Below, one piece after another: positions 26,401 through 34,179 of a DNA stretch of 64,000 nt; position 1 is the stretch's first letter; every line of letters begins with the position of its first letter. The stretch lies in NCBI GenBank assembly GCA_948616985.1, contig CAPGDO010000005.1:62001-126000 (forward strand), read 5' to 3'. The notes under the pieces are model-generated. The model saw nothing but the letters and a program-made list of their open reading frames with translations, had not been told where the DNA came from and did no database searches. This DNA comes from MGBC163016 sp910588905. Its GTDB lineage: Bacteria; Actinomycetota; Coriobacteriia; Coriobacteriales; Eggerthellaceae. The translations under genes were made by a program, and so were the position numbers.

Positions 26401-27935
26401 CGCGCTGTCTCTTGGTTCACCTCCAGCACTCTGAGCGCCATGCGCCCATTGCCGTCATCTTGCACAGGACCGTTGCCCACGGGGTTCTTCACGTGGCTGC
26501 ATTGCAAACCGAAGCTGGCAAAATCCGCGCCGTAGTTATATGGGTTGTTGACCGGCCACTTCTCGGAATGGAAGTTCTGATCCTCCCAGGTCCAGCTCCA
26601 GAACTCGAAGATGTAGTTGAAGTAGTGTCGGGAGGCTTGGCTTGCATTCGCATCCACCCAGAAGTTAGATACATCACGATCGGCGACACCGCTCCAATCC
26701 GCTCCTTCAGTCCAAGCGATGTATTCGTAGAGCGCATCTGGATCGCTGATCCATGAGTAGCAGTAGGCTCCTGAATTCACGCAAGCGTGCCATTGGAAGT
26801 CGTTCGGGTCGGGATGGGCCCACCAGTAGTTGATGTAGGAGTCGAAGGGTATGACCCGGCCGGGGGTCAACGTGTCCAGGTTCAAGCTGTCGAACACCAC
26901 GTCTGGCACGTAGGCCAGATCGGAGGTGGAGGTAGCTATGGCTGGCACTGCCATCAGGTCCATCAGGCCAGGAGCATCTATCTCCACGCTCACTTGAAGG
27001 AGGGTCTGGGGAGAGAGGGCCAGCTCCAGCTCTCCGGTGGCAGCGTCCCAAAAGGCATTGACGTTCTCTTCCAAAGCCATCTCATCGGTGCTGTCATTCA
27101 CCCTCACATGGAGGTCGGCTAGGGTCAGATATCCCGCTGTGTCTGGGGTGGCCACAGGGATCTTGGTGGTCACGTCGAAGGAGCTGGATCCCACGGTCTG
27201 GTCAGCTACGGGCCTGACGCGCGGGTCATGGCAAGTGATACGGACATCGGTCTTCGAGGGCGCAGCTTCGCCCACAGTGGTGGGGACCAGCAGCTGGAGC
27301 TGGCAGGCGAAAGGCACCTCCCCATCATCATCCCGGTACAGGCTCTTCGGCACATAGGCTATGCCGGTGGCGTAGTCCAGATGGGCGCCTTCTATCACCA
27401 CGCCCTCGTGGGAGAGCTCGGCGAAGGTGTGGTCAGTGGTCGATCCCACTTTGTTGAGGGCGGGAGCGGCAGCAAGGGCAACGAGGTAGTCCGACCCATC
27501 GCCTGGATCCAGAAGATCCAAGGTGGAATCGTACTGACCTGCTATGAGGCTCATCCAGTCATCTCGGCCATAGACGGCATCGAAGGTGACGTCTGTTCCT
27601 GCCGCCGGGGCATCCAAGAGCGTGGTCTTCAGGAAGAGGCTATGGCCGCTCTCTTCGAAGGAGGAGAGCTCGGTCCCTGTGAGCCAAGCGGCAGCCTTCT
27701 TTAGGAGAGGTGGTTCCGTAGCCGGGGCAAGGCCCTCATCCAGGCCCTGTTCGAGGCAAGCGTCTCGGGTGGGATGTGCAGGGATGAAGCTTTCCTGACC
27801 ATCCGGCTGGATCCCATCCGCTTCGGAGGGAGAAGCCCCCGCCCAGGAGGGCGAGAACGCCAACGCCAGCACCAAGAGGGCCTTGACGAGCCGCTCTGGC
27901 CACCGTCTTCTCCTTCCCACGTTCGTTGTCGTCAT
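23448..27935 (-). CDS. LPXTG-anchored surface protein with SpaA-like domains and VaFE repeats
   Basis: A 1495-residue cell-wall protein. The start ATG 27935 has AAGGAG upstream. The N-terminus (RRRRWPERLVKALLVLALAFS) is a signal peptide. Next comes a roughly 500-residue region with Cys-containing segments (CVNSGAYCYSWI) that may be an adhesion domain. SpaA/prealbumin-like domains follow (GTYYLRENA, LTIQEVSAPEGYRLD, YGLKETAAGEGYLAS). Three tandem VaFE repeats of about 130 residues then follow (about 24788 down to 23630), with VCFETV, VVYETL and VAFERL at matching positions. The C-terminus has LPRTG, a hydrophobic helix and a basic tail for sortase. It probably acts as a stalk-like adhesin. No sortase gene is in the window. 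It interrupts the dxr-rseP order. Confidence 0.88.
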   Translation of the reverse strand: MTTTNVGRRRRWPERLVKALLVLALAFSPSWAGASPSEADGIQPDGQESFIPAHPTRDACLEQGLDEGLAPATEPPLLKKAAAWLTGTELSSFEESGHSLFLKTTLLDAPAAGTDVTFDAVYGRDDWMSLIAGQYDSTLDLLDPGDGSDYLVALAAAPALNKVGSTTDHTFAELSHEGVVIEGAHLDYATGIAYVPKSLYRDDDGEVPFACQLQLLVPTTVGEAAPSKTDVRITCHDPRVRPVADQTVGSSSFDVTTKIPVATPDTAGYLTLADLHVRVNDSTDEMALEENVNAFWDAATGELELALSPQTLLQVSVEIDAPGLMDLMAVPAIATSTSDLAYVPDVVFDSLNLDTLTPGRVIPFDSYINYWWAHPDPNDFQWHACVNSGAYCYSWISDPDALYEYIAWTEGADWSGVADRDVSNFWVDANASQASRHYFNYIFEFWSWTWEDQNFHSEKWPVNNPYNYGADFASFGLQCSHVKNPVGNGPVQDDGNGRMALRVLEVNQETARPYVVLGFVGPSVANQPGVGIYKFEIQASGDIQLTKTSADPTITQGNGSYSFEGIIYDVFLDPNCTSHVCSVTLDGQGHGLSKKLKEGTYYLRENAASVQGRGFAWDAKVVPVQVQKGQTTEASASDAPQSYGPGLLVRKVDSVTANGTPQGDGTLEGARFRVEHFGTVTTDGSKLPATPLRTWVFSTDETGCLFLDEAHWVSGDDLYRTASGDVCLPLGTLTIQEVSAPEGYRLDSRVFVIPLPSSGLGATIPFTQTTTVSEEILRGGVLIEKRDAESLLQSPLGSASLDGTTFAITNKSPEAVSVNGVMYEPGEVVMTITAEGGSAQTAADALPYGTYGLKETAAGEGYLASDTRERSFQIREAGAIVAFAREEAALDQVKRGDLDFRKVLATDQSRLGRIPFLLESKTTGERHVLVSDENGIVNTAAAWKPHTVATNGNDPALAGIEGEGSPQPIEADTLDLDAGCWFGLTTEGDITAPDDSLGALPFDTYRLTELRSTSNAGYDLIELDGIKVTAHGLSIPLGDLEDRITPPPAITTYATNAADASKHLFPDPEVTITDRIDYCNLTPGHEYRFTGHLMDAESGEALIGTDGSPVTTSIIHAPVASSGSCEVSFTLDATALGGKRIVCFETVADGATDEVIARHEELSDAGQSLDVIEPRISTYATNLVTGTKEVVSGDVLSIEDAVSYSGLQEGVEYTLQGALMRKTNQEDGTVSAQPVQDEEGKPLTCSVTFTPTSHTGRTDVSFTLDASSLEDGTDLVVYETLFKDGRAVVIHEDPTNDAQTVTLRTPRIRTHAFEARSGEAICPPDTQTVVTDEIIYEALEVGKTYTAFGTLMVVTDGHEGTISAAPLLDDAGNKITGSHTFVPSTPEGSIFVDFEVSTQDLPGARLVAFERLTCEGRIVAAHEDPAAESQTVWVEDDQEPGPPAPARSTGGKLPRTGDGTPLGLFTLMAAVALGGAFLFRKRLRLKAGSSAHRQP

Positions 27936-28199
27936 AGCCTGCTCCTTCCCGCCGCTCTCAGGCGACATCCGCTGCCGAGCCTTGCTTTCAAGGGTAGGGA
28001 GCGCATCTGACAGGGATCTGACGGGAGCGCGTCAAGCGAGCAGGAGGCGTTCGCCCAGAACCTCCGCTCTTTCGTCGCTGACCTCGAAGGCTCCTTCACT
28101 GATTCGTGGACATCTTGCAGAGGCTCTTCACTTTTCCGCTCACTGTCCTGATAATGTCTGCATTCATTCGCAGGACGACAGCAGAAAGGATCCTGTTCT
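27936..28199. other. 264 bp divergent intergenic region
   Basis: This lies between the surface-protein gene and rseP. I see no gene. A GATAAT at 28150-28155 with TTCACT 17 bases upstream (28127-28132) is a possible rseP promoter. Several short GC-rich dyads are present, but no recognised RNA. Confidence 0.35.
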
Positions 28200-29300
28200 T
28201 TGGACATCCTGTTCATGATCTTCTCAGCGGTGGTCGCCATCGGCTTCATCGTGCTCATCCATGAGGGAGGGCACTACCTGGCCTCTCGTGCCTTCGGGGT
28301 GCGTGTGACGGAATTCATGCTGGGTCTCCCCGGGCCTTCGGTGGGCTTTACGGCTGGCGGTACCCGATTCGGGATAACGGCGGTCCCTCTTGGTGGATAC
28401 GCCCGGGTTTGCGGTATGGAATGCGGGGATCTGGATCCACATCTGCGCGGTGCATTGCGGGAGCTGTATACCGCTGGTTCTCTCACGGAAGCAGAGTTGG
28501 CTGAACGGCTGGGGATCAGCGAAGAGGATGCTGGCGAAGTGCTAGAGGAGCTCTATGAATGGGGTTCCGTCCTCAGGCCGGGCAAGGCAGATGGAGGCCT
28601 GTGGCGAGTGTCCGCGCTCATCCCCTCCCGCCGCGCTCTCAAGCAAGCGAGGCGACTCTGCTTGCCTCTGCCTCGGGCGCTGCCTGCAGGGAGCCCTCGT
28701 CCGGATGTGGACGAGGGCTCCCTCTTCGAGGCGGAGCTCGCCTGTCAGTATCGTTCGCTTCCCTTCTGGAAGCGCTCGGTGATCCTGCTGGCGGGGATAG
28801 CCTTGAACCTCCTGTTCGCCGTCATCGCCTTCATCGTGGTCTACACGGTGATCGGGGTGGATGTCACCACCGCCAGCGGTGAGGTACAGCACCTCACCCT
28901 CACAGTGGGTCAGTCCATCCAAGCGGGCATCGGGGTCATCGTAGCCACCTTCCAGGCCATTCTCGGGCTCTTCAACCCTGCCACTGCGGCAGATGTGGTG
29001 TCGAACTCCACCTCGGTGGTGGGGATCGCGGTGATGTCTGCGGACTTCTTCGCCAAGGGCGTGGCTGATGCGCTCTTCTTCATGGCCATCATCTCGGTGT
29101 CCATCGGCCTCATGAACCTGCTCCCCATCCCTCCCTTGGACGGGGGTCGCTTCTTGGTGGAGGTCATCCAGAAGATCAGCGGGCGCACGGTACCTGCCCG
29201 AGTTATGGGCATCGCCTCTATGGCGGGGATGGCGCTGTTCCTCTGCTTCTTCGCGTTCATGCTGAATCAGGACATCCAGCGGTTCATCCTCGGTGGCTGA
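28200..29300 (+). CDS. rseP: Site-2 protease, RseP/M50 family, with atypical insert
   Basis: An intramembrane metalloprotease that cleaves membrane-bound regulators or signal-peptide remnants. The start is TTG 28200 with AAAGGA 9 bases upstream. The zinc motif HEGGH (His21, Glu22, His25) lies in the first helix and the third ligand in LLPIPPLDGGR near the end. About four membrane helices are visible. The usual PDZ domain between helices two and three is missing. Instead residues about 80-165 between helices one and two contain a charged segment resembling a winged helix-turn-helix (SLTEAELAERLGISEEDAGE). It lies between dxr and ispG, as is common. Confidence 0.86.
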   Translation: MDILFMIFSAVVAIGFIVLIHEGGHYLASRAFGVRVTEFMLGLPGPSVGFTAGGTRFGITAVPLGGYARVCGMECGDLDPHLRGALRELYTAGSLTEAELAERLGISEEDAGEVLEELYEWGSVLRPGKADGGLWRVSALIPSRRALKQARRLCLPLPRALPAGSPRPDVDEGSLFEAELACQYRSLPFWKRSVILLAGIALNLLFAVIAFIVVYTVIGVDVTTASGEVQHLTLTVGQSIQAGIGVIVATFQAILGLFNPATAADVVSNSTSVVGIAVMSADFFAKGVADALFFMAIISVSIGLMNLLPIPPLDGGRFLVEVIQKISGRTVPARVMGIASMAGMALFLCFFAFMLNQDIQRFILGG

Positions 29301-29380
29301 CGCACCTCCCCTTGCTGGCTTGCGTTAAGATATCTGGGAGCATCAGCAAGGAGCAGAGAGCGAATGGAGGAGAGCTGCAG

Positions 29381-30448
29381 ATGAGCGGAACCACTCCCAA
29401 CCAGAAGACGCGCACGGTGATGGTCGGCGGCGTGCCGGTAGGGGGAGGCGCTCCCATAGCCGTTCAGTCCATGCTCTGCGCCCCAGAGGGTGATGCTGGG
29501 GCCAACATAGAGCAGGTGCAGCGCCTGGCCGAGGCAGGATGCGAGATAGCCCGCATGGCCGTTCCTCGGCGGGAATCTCTGGCCGTGTTCTCGAAAGTCT
29601 GTGATGCCAGCCCCATTCCCATCGTGGCAGACATCCATTTCGACGCGAAGTGCGCTATCGAAGCGGCCTGGCGCGGCGCGTCTGCCCTGCGCATCAATCC
29701 GGGCAACATCGGCGGTCTGGAGGAGACCGATCTGGTCATCGCCGCTGCCCGTGGTGCTGATATCCCCATCCGCATCGGAGTGAATGCCGGTTCGCTGCAA
29801 TCGGATATCGCCTCTCGGAATGACCTCACGCTGCCCCAGAAGCTAGCGAAGAGCGCTGTGGAATACGTCAAGTACTTCGAGCAGGTGAAGGGGTTCACGA
29901 ACATCGTGGTATCCGCGAAGGCCCATGACGTGATGGCTACGGTGGAGACCTATCGGCTCCTCTCTCAAGAGATCCCTGCCGTGCCCCTGCATATCGGCGT
30001 CACCGAAGCGGGTCTAGCCTTGCAGGGCATCGTCAAATCCTCGGTGGGGCTGGGCATCCTCCTCTCTGAGGGGATCGGAGACACCCTACGCATCTCGCTC
30101 ACCGATGATCCGGTCTTGGAGGTGCGTGCCGGTTGGGCGCTCTTGGCTTCCCTGGGGTTGCGTCAGCGCTCTCCTGAGATCGTCAGCTGTCCCACCTGCG
30201 GGCGATGCAAGGTGGACCTCATCTCCTTGGCGAAGGAGGTAGAGGAGCGGCTTCGCCAGGTCGAGAAGCCCATTCGCGTGGCTGTCATGGGGTGCGTGGT
30301 CAACGGGCCGGGAGAGGCCAAGGATGCTCATGTGGGCGTCGCCTGCGGAGATAAGCAGGGAGCGGTGTTCGTTAATGGTAGAATCGTCCGCAAAGTAGAA
30401 GAGAGCAAGATCATCGATGCTCTCATGGAAGAGATCGAGGCGTTCTAG
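29381..30448 (+). CDS. ispG: 4-hydroxy-3-methylbut-2-enyl diphosphate synthase
   Basis: A [4Fe-4S] enzyme of the MEP pathway that reduces methylerythritol cyclodiphosphate. From ATG 29381 (GGAGGAGAG upstream) it has 355 residues. It shows VQSMLCAPEGDAGANIEQV, VADIHFDAKCA, ALRINPGNIGG, and the cluster ligands in CPTCGRCKVDL and MGCVVNGPGEAKDA. In-frame upstream codons to 29312 are not conserved. A short gap leads to proS, so they may share a transcript. Confidence 0.96.
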   Translation: MSGTTPNQKTRTVMVGGVPVGGGAPIAVQSMLCAPEGDAGANIEQVQRLAEAGCEIARMAVPRRESLAVFSKVCDASPIPIVADIHFDAKCAIEAAWRGASALRINPGNIGGLEETDLVIAAARGADIPIRIGVNAGSLQSDIASRNDLTLPQKLAKSAVEYVKYFEQVKGFTNIVVSAKAHDVMATVETYRLLSQEIPAVPLHIGVTEAGLALQGIVKSSVGLGILLSEGIGDTLRISLTDDPVLEVRAGWALLASLGLRQRSPEIVSCPTCGRCKVDLISLAKEVEERLRQVEKPIRVAVMGCVVNGPGEAKDAHVGVACGDKQGAVFVNGRIVRKVEESKIIDALMEEIEAF

Positions 30449-30471
30449 CCACCGCGTGGCTCACTCAGGAA

Positions 30472-30500
30472 GCGCCTTCGGCAAAAGAGAGGGAAGGCGC
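30472..30500 (+). promoter_or_regulatory. Hairpin enclosing the proS ribosome-binding site
   Basis: GCGCCTTC (30472-30479) and GAAGGCGC (30493-30500) are perfectly complementary. The purine-rich GAGAGG lies in the 13-base loop, and the 3' arm ends one base before the proS ATG. This could limit initiation on proS mRNA. Confidence 0.5.
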
Positions 30501-32255
30501 ATGCACGAGATACTTCGTCTTAAGAACCTGTATGTTCCCACGCTCAAAGAGGACCCGGCGGATGCGGATATCGCGAGCCACAAGCTGCTCCTGCGCTCGG
30601 GCATGCTCCGCAAGACCGCAAGCGGGGTCTACACGTTCTTGCCTTTGGGTTTTCGCGTCCTCAAGAAGATCGAGGCCATCGTCCGCGAAGAGATGGATGC
30701 TACGGGTGCCTATGAGATCATGATGCCCGCCCTGCAGCCTTCTGAGCTCTGGCTGGAGAGCGGTCGTTGGGATGACTACGGCCCTGAGCTCATGCGCCTG
30801 AATGACCGTCATGATCGTGGCTTCTGCTTGGGGCCCACCCATGAGGAGCTCATCACCGCCCTCGTGCGGGATGAGCTGCGCAGCTACAAGCAGCTCCCGC
30901 TCACGCTGTACCAGATCCAGGTGAAGTTCCGTGATGAGATCCGTCCGCGCTTCGGGCTTCTGCGCAGCCGTGAATTCATCATGAAGGATGCCTATTCCTT
31001 CCATGATTCCCAGGAATCCCTCCAGGAAACCTACGATGCCATGTCTGAGGCCTATGGGCGCATCTGCGATAGATGCGGCTTGGAGTGGCGTGGCGTGGAG
31101 GCTGACTCTGGTCAGATCGGCGGCAAGGTGACCACGGAGTTCATGGCTCTGGCCGAGAGTGGCGAGGCAGAGCTGGTCTATTGCGATTGCGGCTATTCGG
31201 CGAATACCGAAGCGGGAGAGTGCATCCCTCATCCCACCACCCATAACGTCTCTGAGCTCACGAAGATCGCCACGCCGGAGGTCCATACCATCGAAGAGCT
31301 GGCGCAGTTCTTGGATATTCCCGAATCCTCTACCGTGAAGGCCCTCTCGGGCAAGGATGCGGAGGGGGATCTGGTGGTGCTCTTCATCCCCGGGTGCCAT
31401 GAGCTGAATGAGATCAAGGCTGCTCGGGCCATAGAGGGCTTCACTCTGCTGACCGATGATGAGATGAAGGCCTTCGGTCTGCATAAGGGCTCCATGGGCC
31501 CGGTGGGGCTGCCGGAGGAAGCGCGCATCGTGGCTGATTCCTCTCTGAAGGGAGTGCCGCAATGGGTGGTAGGTGCCAACGAAGAGGGCTATCACTTGCT
31601 CGGTGCGGCTTCGGGTCGTGATTTCACGGTAGACAAGTGGGCGGACCTCTGCGTGGTGAAACCGGGGGATTCTTGCCCTGATTGCCATTGTGCGCTCAAG
31701 GGTGCGCGGGGTATCGAGGTGAGCCAGGTGTTCCAGCTGGGCACCAAGTATTCCGAGAGCATGGGTGCCACCTACCTGGATAAGGATGGCAAGGAGCAGC
31801 CCTTTATCATGGGTTGCTATGGCGTTGGCGTCTCTCGTACCCTGGCGGCCATCGTGGAGCAGCACAATGACGAACAGGGCATCAAGTGGCCCTTGGCGGT
31901 AGCCCCGGCCCATGTATGCGTGATCCCCCTCCAGGTGGGTGATGACCTCGTCCAGCCGAAGGCGGAGGAGATAGCTCGGGCCTGCCAGAAGCTGGGCTTC
32001 GAAGTGGCCATCGATGACCGCGATGAGCGGGCGGGGGTGAAGTTCGCCGATGCCGACCTCATCGGTTGGCCTCTCCAGATCATCGTAGGCAAGCGAGGGC
32101 TGGCAGAGGGCAAGGTAGAGATAAAGCGCCGTCTGACGGGGGAGCGCAGTGATTTCCTGATAGATGCCCTCCCGGAGCTGCTCGCCTTCGCCAATAAGCG
32201 CATGATCGATATGAGCCGCGGTGGCGTTACCATCTTCGAGGGTCTTTTCGAATAA
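30501..32255 (+). CDS. proS: Prolyl-tRNA synthetase, bacterial type with editing domain
   Basis: Charges tRNA-Pro. The protein of 584 residues is the prokaryote-like long form. Class II motif 1 is in the N-terminal part, motif 2 includes FRDEIRPRFGLLRSREFIMKD, a YbaK-like editing insertion spans about 225-395 (STVKALSGKDAEGDLV, GSMGPVGLPEEARIV), motif 3 is in GCYGVGVSRTLAA, and the C-terminal anticodon domain follows. The upstream in-frame extension to 30417 overlaps ispG and is rejected. The start ATG directly follows a hairpin. Confidence 0.96.
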   Translation: MHEILRLKNLYVPTLKEDPADADIASHKLLLRSGMLRKTASGVYTFLPLGFRVLKKIEAIVREEMDATGAYEIMMPALQPSELWLESGRWDDYGPELMRLNDRHDRGFCLGPTHEELITALVRDELRSYKQLPLTLYQIQVKFRDEIRPRFGLLRSREFIMKDAYSFHDSQESLQETYDAMSEAYGRICDRCGLEWRGVEADSGQIGGKVTTEFMALAESGEAELVYCDCGYSANTEAGECIPHPTTHNVSELTKIATPEVHTIEELAQFLDIPESSTVKALSGKDAEGDLVVLFIPGCHELNEIKAARAIEGFTLLTDDEMKAFGLHKGSMGPVGLPEEARIVADSSLKGVPQWVVGANEEGYHLLGAASGRDFTVDKWADLCVVKPGDSCPDCHCALKGARGIEVSQVFQLGTKYSESMGATYLDKDGKEQPFIMGCYGVGVSRTLAAIVEQHNDEQGIKWPLAVAPAHVCVIPLQVGDDLVQPKAEEIARACQKLGFEVAIDDRDERAGVKFADADLIGWPLQIIVGKRGLAEGKVEIKRRLTGERSDFLIDALPELLAFANKRMIDMSRGGVTIFEGLFE

Positions 32256-32287
32256 CGTGCACCCGACAAACCATTCGGAAACGATAT

Positions 32288-32317
32288 CTTGCGCCCCGGC
32301 TGAGGCCGGGGCGCAAG
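32288..32317 (+). terminator. 13-bp GC-rich stem-loop after proS
   Basis: CTTGCGCCCCGGC pairs perfectly with GCCGGGGCGCAAG around a TGAG loop. There is no T-run afterwards, so it may be a weak terminator or a 3' stabilising structure. It lies 33 bases after proS and about 55 bases before the next gene. Confidence 0.5.
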
Positions 32318-32371
32318 CGTCATCCTTGGGAACAGGCAAAGCAGCCGCGGATCCAAGGAGGCGCTTCAATC

Positions 32372-32716
32372 ATGACGAACGTAACAGATCCCTTCCGTCA
32401 GATATTCCTTGCAGGGGTAGGTGCTCTGGCCATAGGAGCTGACAAATCCCAGGAGATCTTGGATACTCTGGTCAAGCGGGGTCAGGTCACGGTGGACCAG
32501 GGCAAGGAGATAGCCACAGAGCTCCAGGCTGAGACCAATGACCGCACAGCGGAGCTGCGCGATGACATCATCCGTGCCCAGATGCAGACCATGACCAAAG
32601 AGCAGCGAGATGCCTTCGCTGCGCGAGTGGCCGAGATAGCGGCCAGCGTTGATGGTGATGATGCCCTGCGGGCCCAGCAGGCCGCAGAGGTGACCGTAGC
32701 CGCTGCCCAGCAGTAG
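32372..32716 (+). CDS. Small phasin-like helical protein
   Basis: A 114-residue, largely helical protein: NVTDPFRQIFLAGVGALAIG, then KSQEILDTLVKRGQVTVDQG, then long charged helices. This resembles the phasin/polyhydroxyalkanoate granule-associated (PhaI/PhaF-like) family, whose short members occur in organisms without PHA synthesis and have no established role there. There are no catalytic motifs and no signal peptide. AAGGAGG lies 15 bases before the ATG. No PHA synthase is nearby, so a storage-granule function should not be assumed. Confidence 0.65.
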   Translation: MTNVTDPFRQIFLAGVGALAIGADKSQEILDTLVKRGQVTVDQGKEIATELQAETNDRTAELRDDIIRAQMQTMTKEQRDAFAARVAEIAASVDGDDALRAQQAAEVTVAAAQQ

Positions 32717-32777
32717 CTTCTCGCCATCATGGGGTATCCTCTAGGGTCGTGGAATACCTTAGAGGATAAGGAGCCCC

Positions 32778-33566
32778 ATGGCTGACTACATAGAGGGCAA
32801 GCGCCCTGTTCTGGAAGCGCTTCGCAGCGGGATGCCCATCAAAGAGGTGTGCCTAGCGGACAACCTGGATAGGGATACCTTGGTGAAGGACATCCTGCGC
32901 AAGTGCAAGCAGCGTGCCATCCCCGTGAAAGACGTATCTCGCAAGCGCATTGATGAGATGGTGCGCGCATCTGCGTCCAAGGCCACCGAGGCGCGGCAGC
33001 GGAAGATCGCCGATCAAGGCGTTGTGGCCCTTGCAGCGCCGTTTCCCTATGTTGCGCTGGAAGAGGTCATCGCTCACGCTGATGAGCAGTTCGAGCAGCA
33101 TCGGCGCGCCTTGGTGATCCTCTGCGACCACCTAACGGATACGGGCAACCTGGGAGCCATCGCCCGTTCGGCGGAGTGCGTGGGTGCGGCGGGGATCGTC
33201 ATCCCCAACAAGCGCTCAGCCTCTGTAACAGCTGCTACTTACAAGAGCTCCGCAGGCGCCATCGCCCATATCCCCGTTGCTCAGGTGCCGAACATCGCCC
33301 AAGCCATGGAGCGGCTGAAGGGGGCGGGCTTCTGGGTGGTGGCTGCCACTGAGCATGCTGATGAGGTCCTCTGGGATACGAATCTGGAAGGACGCATAGC
33401 GCTCGTGTTGGGCAATGAGCAAAAGGGCGTTTCTGAGCTCGTGCGCAAGGGATCTGACCTGGAGTGCCGACTCCCCATGTACGGGGAGCTCTCCTCGTTG
33501 AACGTAGCCCAGGCTTCTACGGCCTTCATGTACGAATGGCTGAGGCAGAACCGTGGCCAAGGATAG
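32778..33566 (+). CDS. rlmB: 23S rRNA 2'-O-methyltransferase, TrmH/RlmB family
   Basis: A SPOUT-class methyltransferase of 262 residues. The N-terminal substrate-binding domain (EGKRPVLEALRSG) is followed by the knotted catalytic domain: NLGAIARSAECVGAAGIVIP, then ALVLGNEQKGVSELV and LPMYGELSSLNVAQAS, which match SPOUT motifs 1 to 3. RlmB methylates the equivalent of G2251; specificity for that site is likely but not proven. AAGGAG lies just before the ATG. It overlaps the NYN nuclease gene by 14 bases. Confidence 0.92.
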   Translation: MADYIEGKRPVLEALRSGMPIKEVCLADNLDRDTLVKDILRKCKQRAIPVKDVSRKRIDEMVRASASKATEARQRKIADQGVVALAAPFPYVALEEVIAHADEQFEQHRRALVILCDHLTDTGNLGAIARSAECVGAAGIVIPNKRSASVTAATYKSSAGAIAHIPVAQVPNIAQAMERLKGAGFWVVAATEHADEVLWDTNLEGRIALVLGNEQKGVSELVRKGSDLECRLPMYGELSSLNVAQASTAFMYEWLRQNRGQG

Positions 33567-34095
33567 GAAGCGCCTGCTCATCGTAGACGGCTACAACGTC
33601 ATCCGGTCGGGTAGCCGCTACGACCTCATCAAGCTGCCAGACTACACCGATGACACGTTCAACCAGGCTCGCGAGAGGCTCATCAATGACGTGATAGACA
33701 TCGCGGGCCGCGGAGGGGAAGGCATCGTGGTCTTCGATGCGGCTGACAATGCCTATGCGGCCCGCGAGTCGGACACCAGCATAGGGTCAGTGCGCGTGAT
33801 GTTCACCCGGCGAGGCCAGTCGGCGGACAGGCTCATCGAGAAGCTGGCCTTCGACGCGAAGGAGCGCGGCATAGAGACGCTCGTCGTCTCAAGCGATGCG
33901 GGCATCCAAGATGCGGTCTTCGGCGGAGGGGTGGACCGCATGAGCGCTGAGGGGTTCTGCCAAGAGATAGAGCTCCACAGGCGCGAGGTTCATGAGGACG
34001 AGAGCCCGGCGGTAGCCCAGAAGCGCACGGTGGCTGATCGGCTCTCCCCTGAGGTCATCGCCAAGCTAGAAGCTCTGCGGGATGAGGGCAGATAG
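33553..34095 (+). CDS. NYN-domain RNase (YacP/Rae1-like)
   Basis: A 180-residue PIN-like NYN nuclease. LLIVDGYNVI carries the first catalytic Asp. IVVFDAAD and VMFTRRGQSADRLIEKL, then VVSSDAGIQDAVF, carry the others. In Bacillus the homologue Rae1 is a ribosome-associated endoribonuclease; a similar role is inferred. The start is GTG 33553, inside the end of rlmB, so they form a coupled rRNA/mRNA processing pair, an arrangement also common in Firmicutes. A bidirectional stem-loop follows. Confidence 0.86.
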   Translation: MAKDRKRLLIVDGYNVIRSGSRYDLIKLPDYTDDTFNQARERLINDVIDIAGRGGEGIVVFDAADNAYAARESDTSIGSVRVMFTRRGQSADRLIEKLAFDAKERGIETLVVSSDAGIQDAVFGGGVDRMSAEGFCQEIELHRREVHEDESPAVAQKRTVADRLSPEVIAKLEALRDEGR

Positions 34096-34120
34096 GACAG
34101 ATGACCATCTCCGGAAAGGC

Positions 34121-34146
34121 GAAGAGCCCCGTTGATGGGGCTCTTC
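34121..34146. terminator. Bidirectional stem-loop between NYN gene and response regulator
   Basis: GAAGAGCCCC-6-GGGGCTCTTC is a perfect 10-bp stem. It lies between two convergent genes and could end both transcripts; the T content is low on both sides. Confidence 0.65.
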
Positions 34147-34179
34147 GTGCGTATCTTCTATGCAGGATGAGCGGAGCGC

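Noticed and set aside
30465..32369. 634-codon open frame antisense to proS
   Set aside because: It mirrors the codon bias of proS; rich in His/Leu/Arg with no recognisable domain. Long antisense frames are common in this GC-rich window.
32372..32716. Evidence for polyhydroxyalkanoate storage
   Set aside because: Only a short phasin-like protein is present; no PHA synthase, and such proteins occur without PHA.
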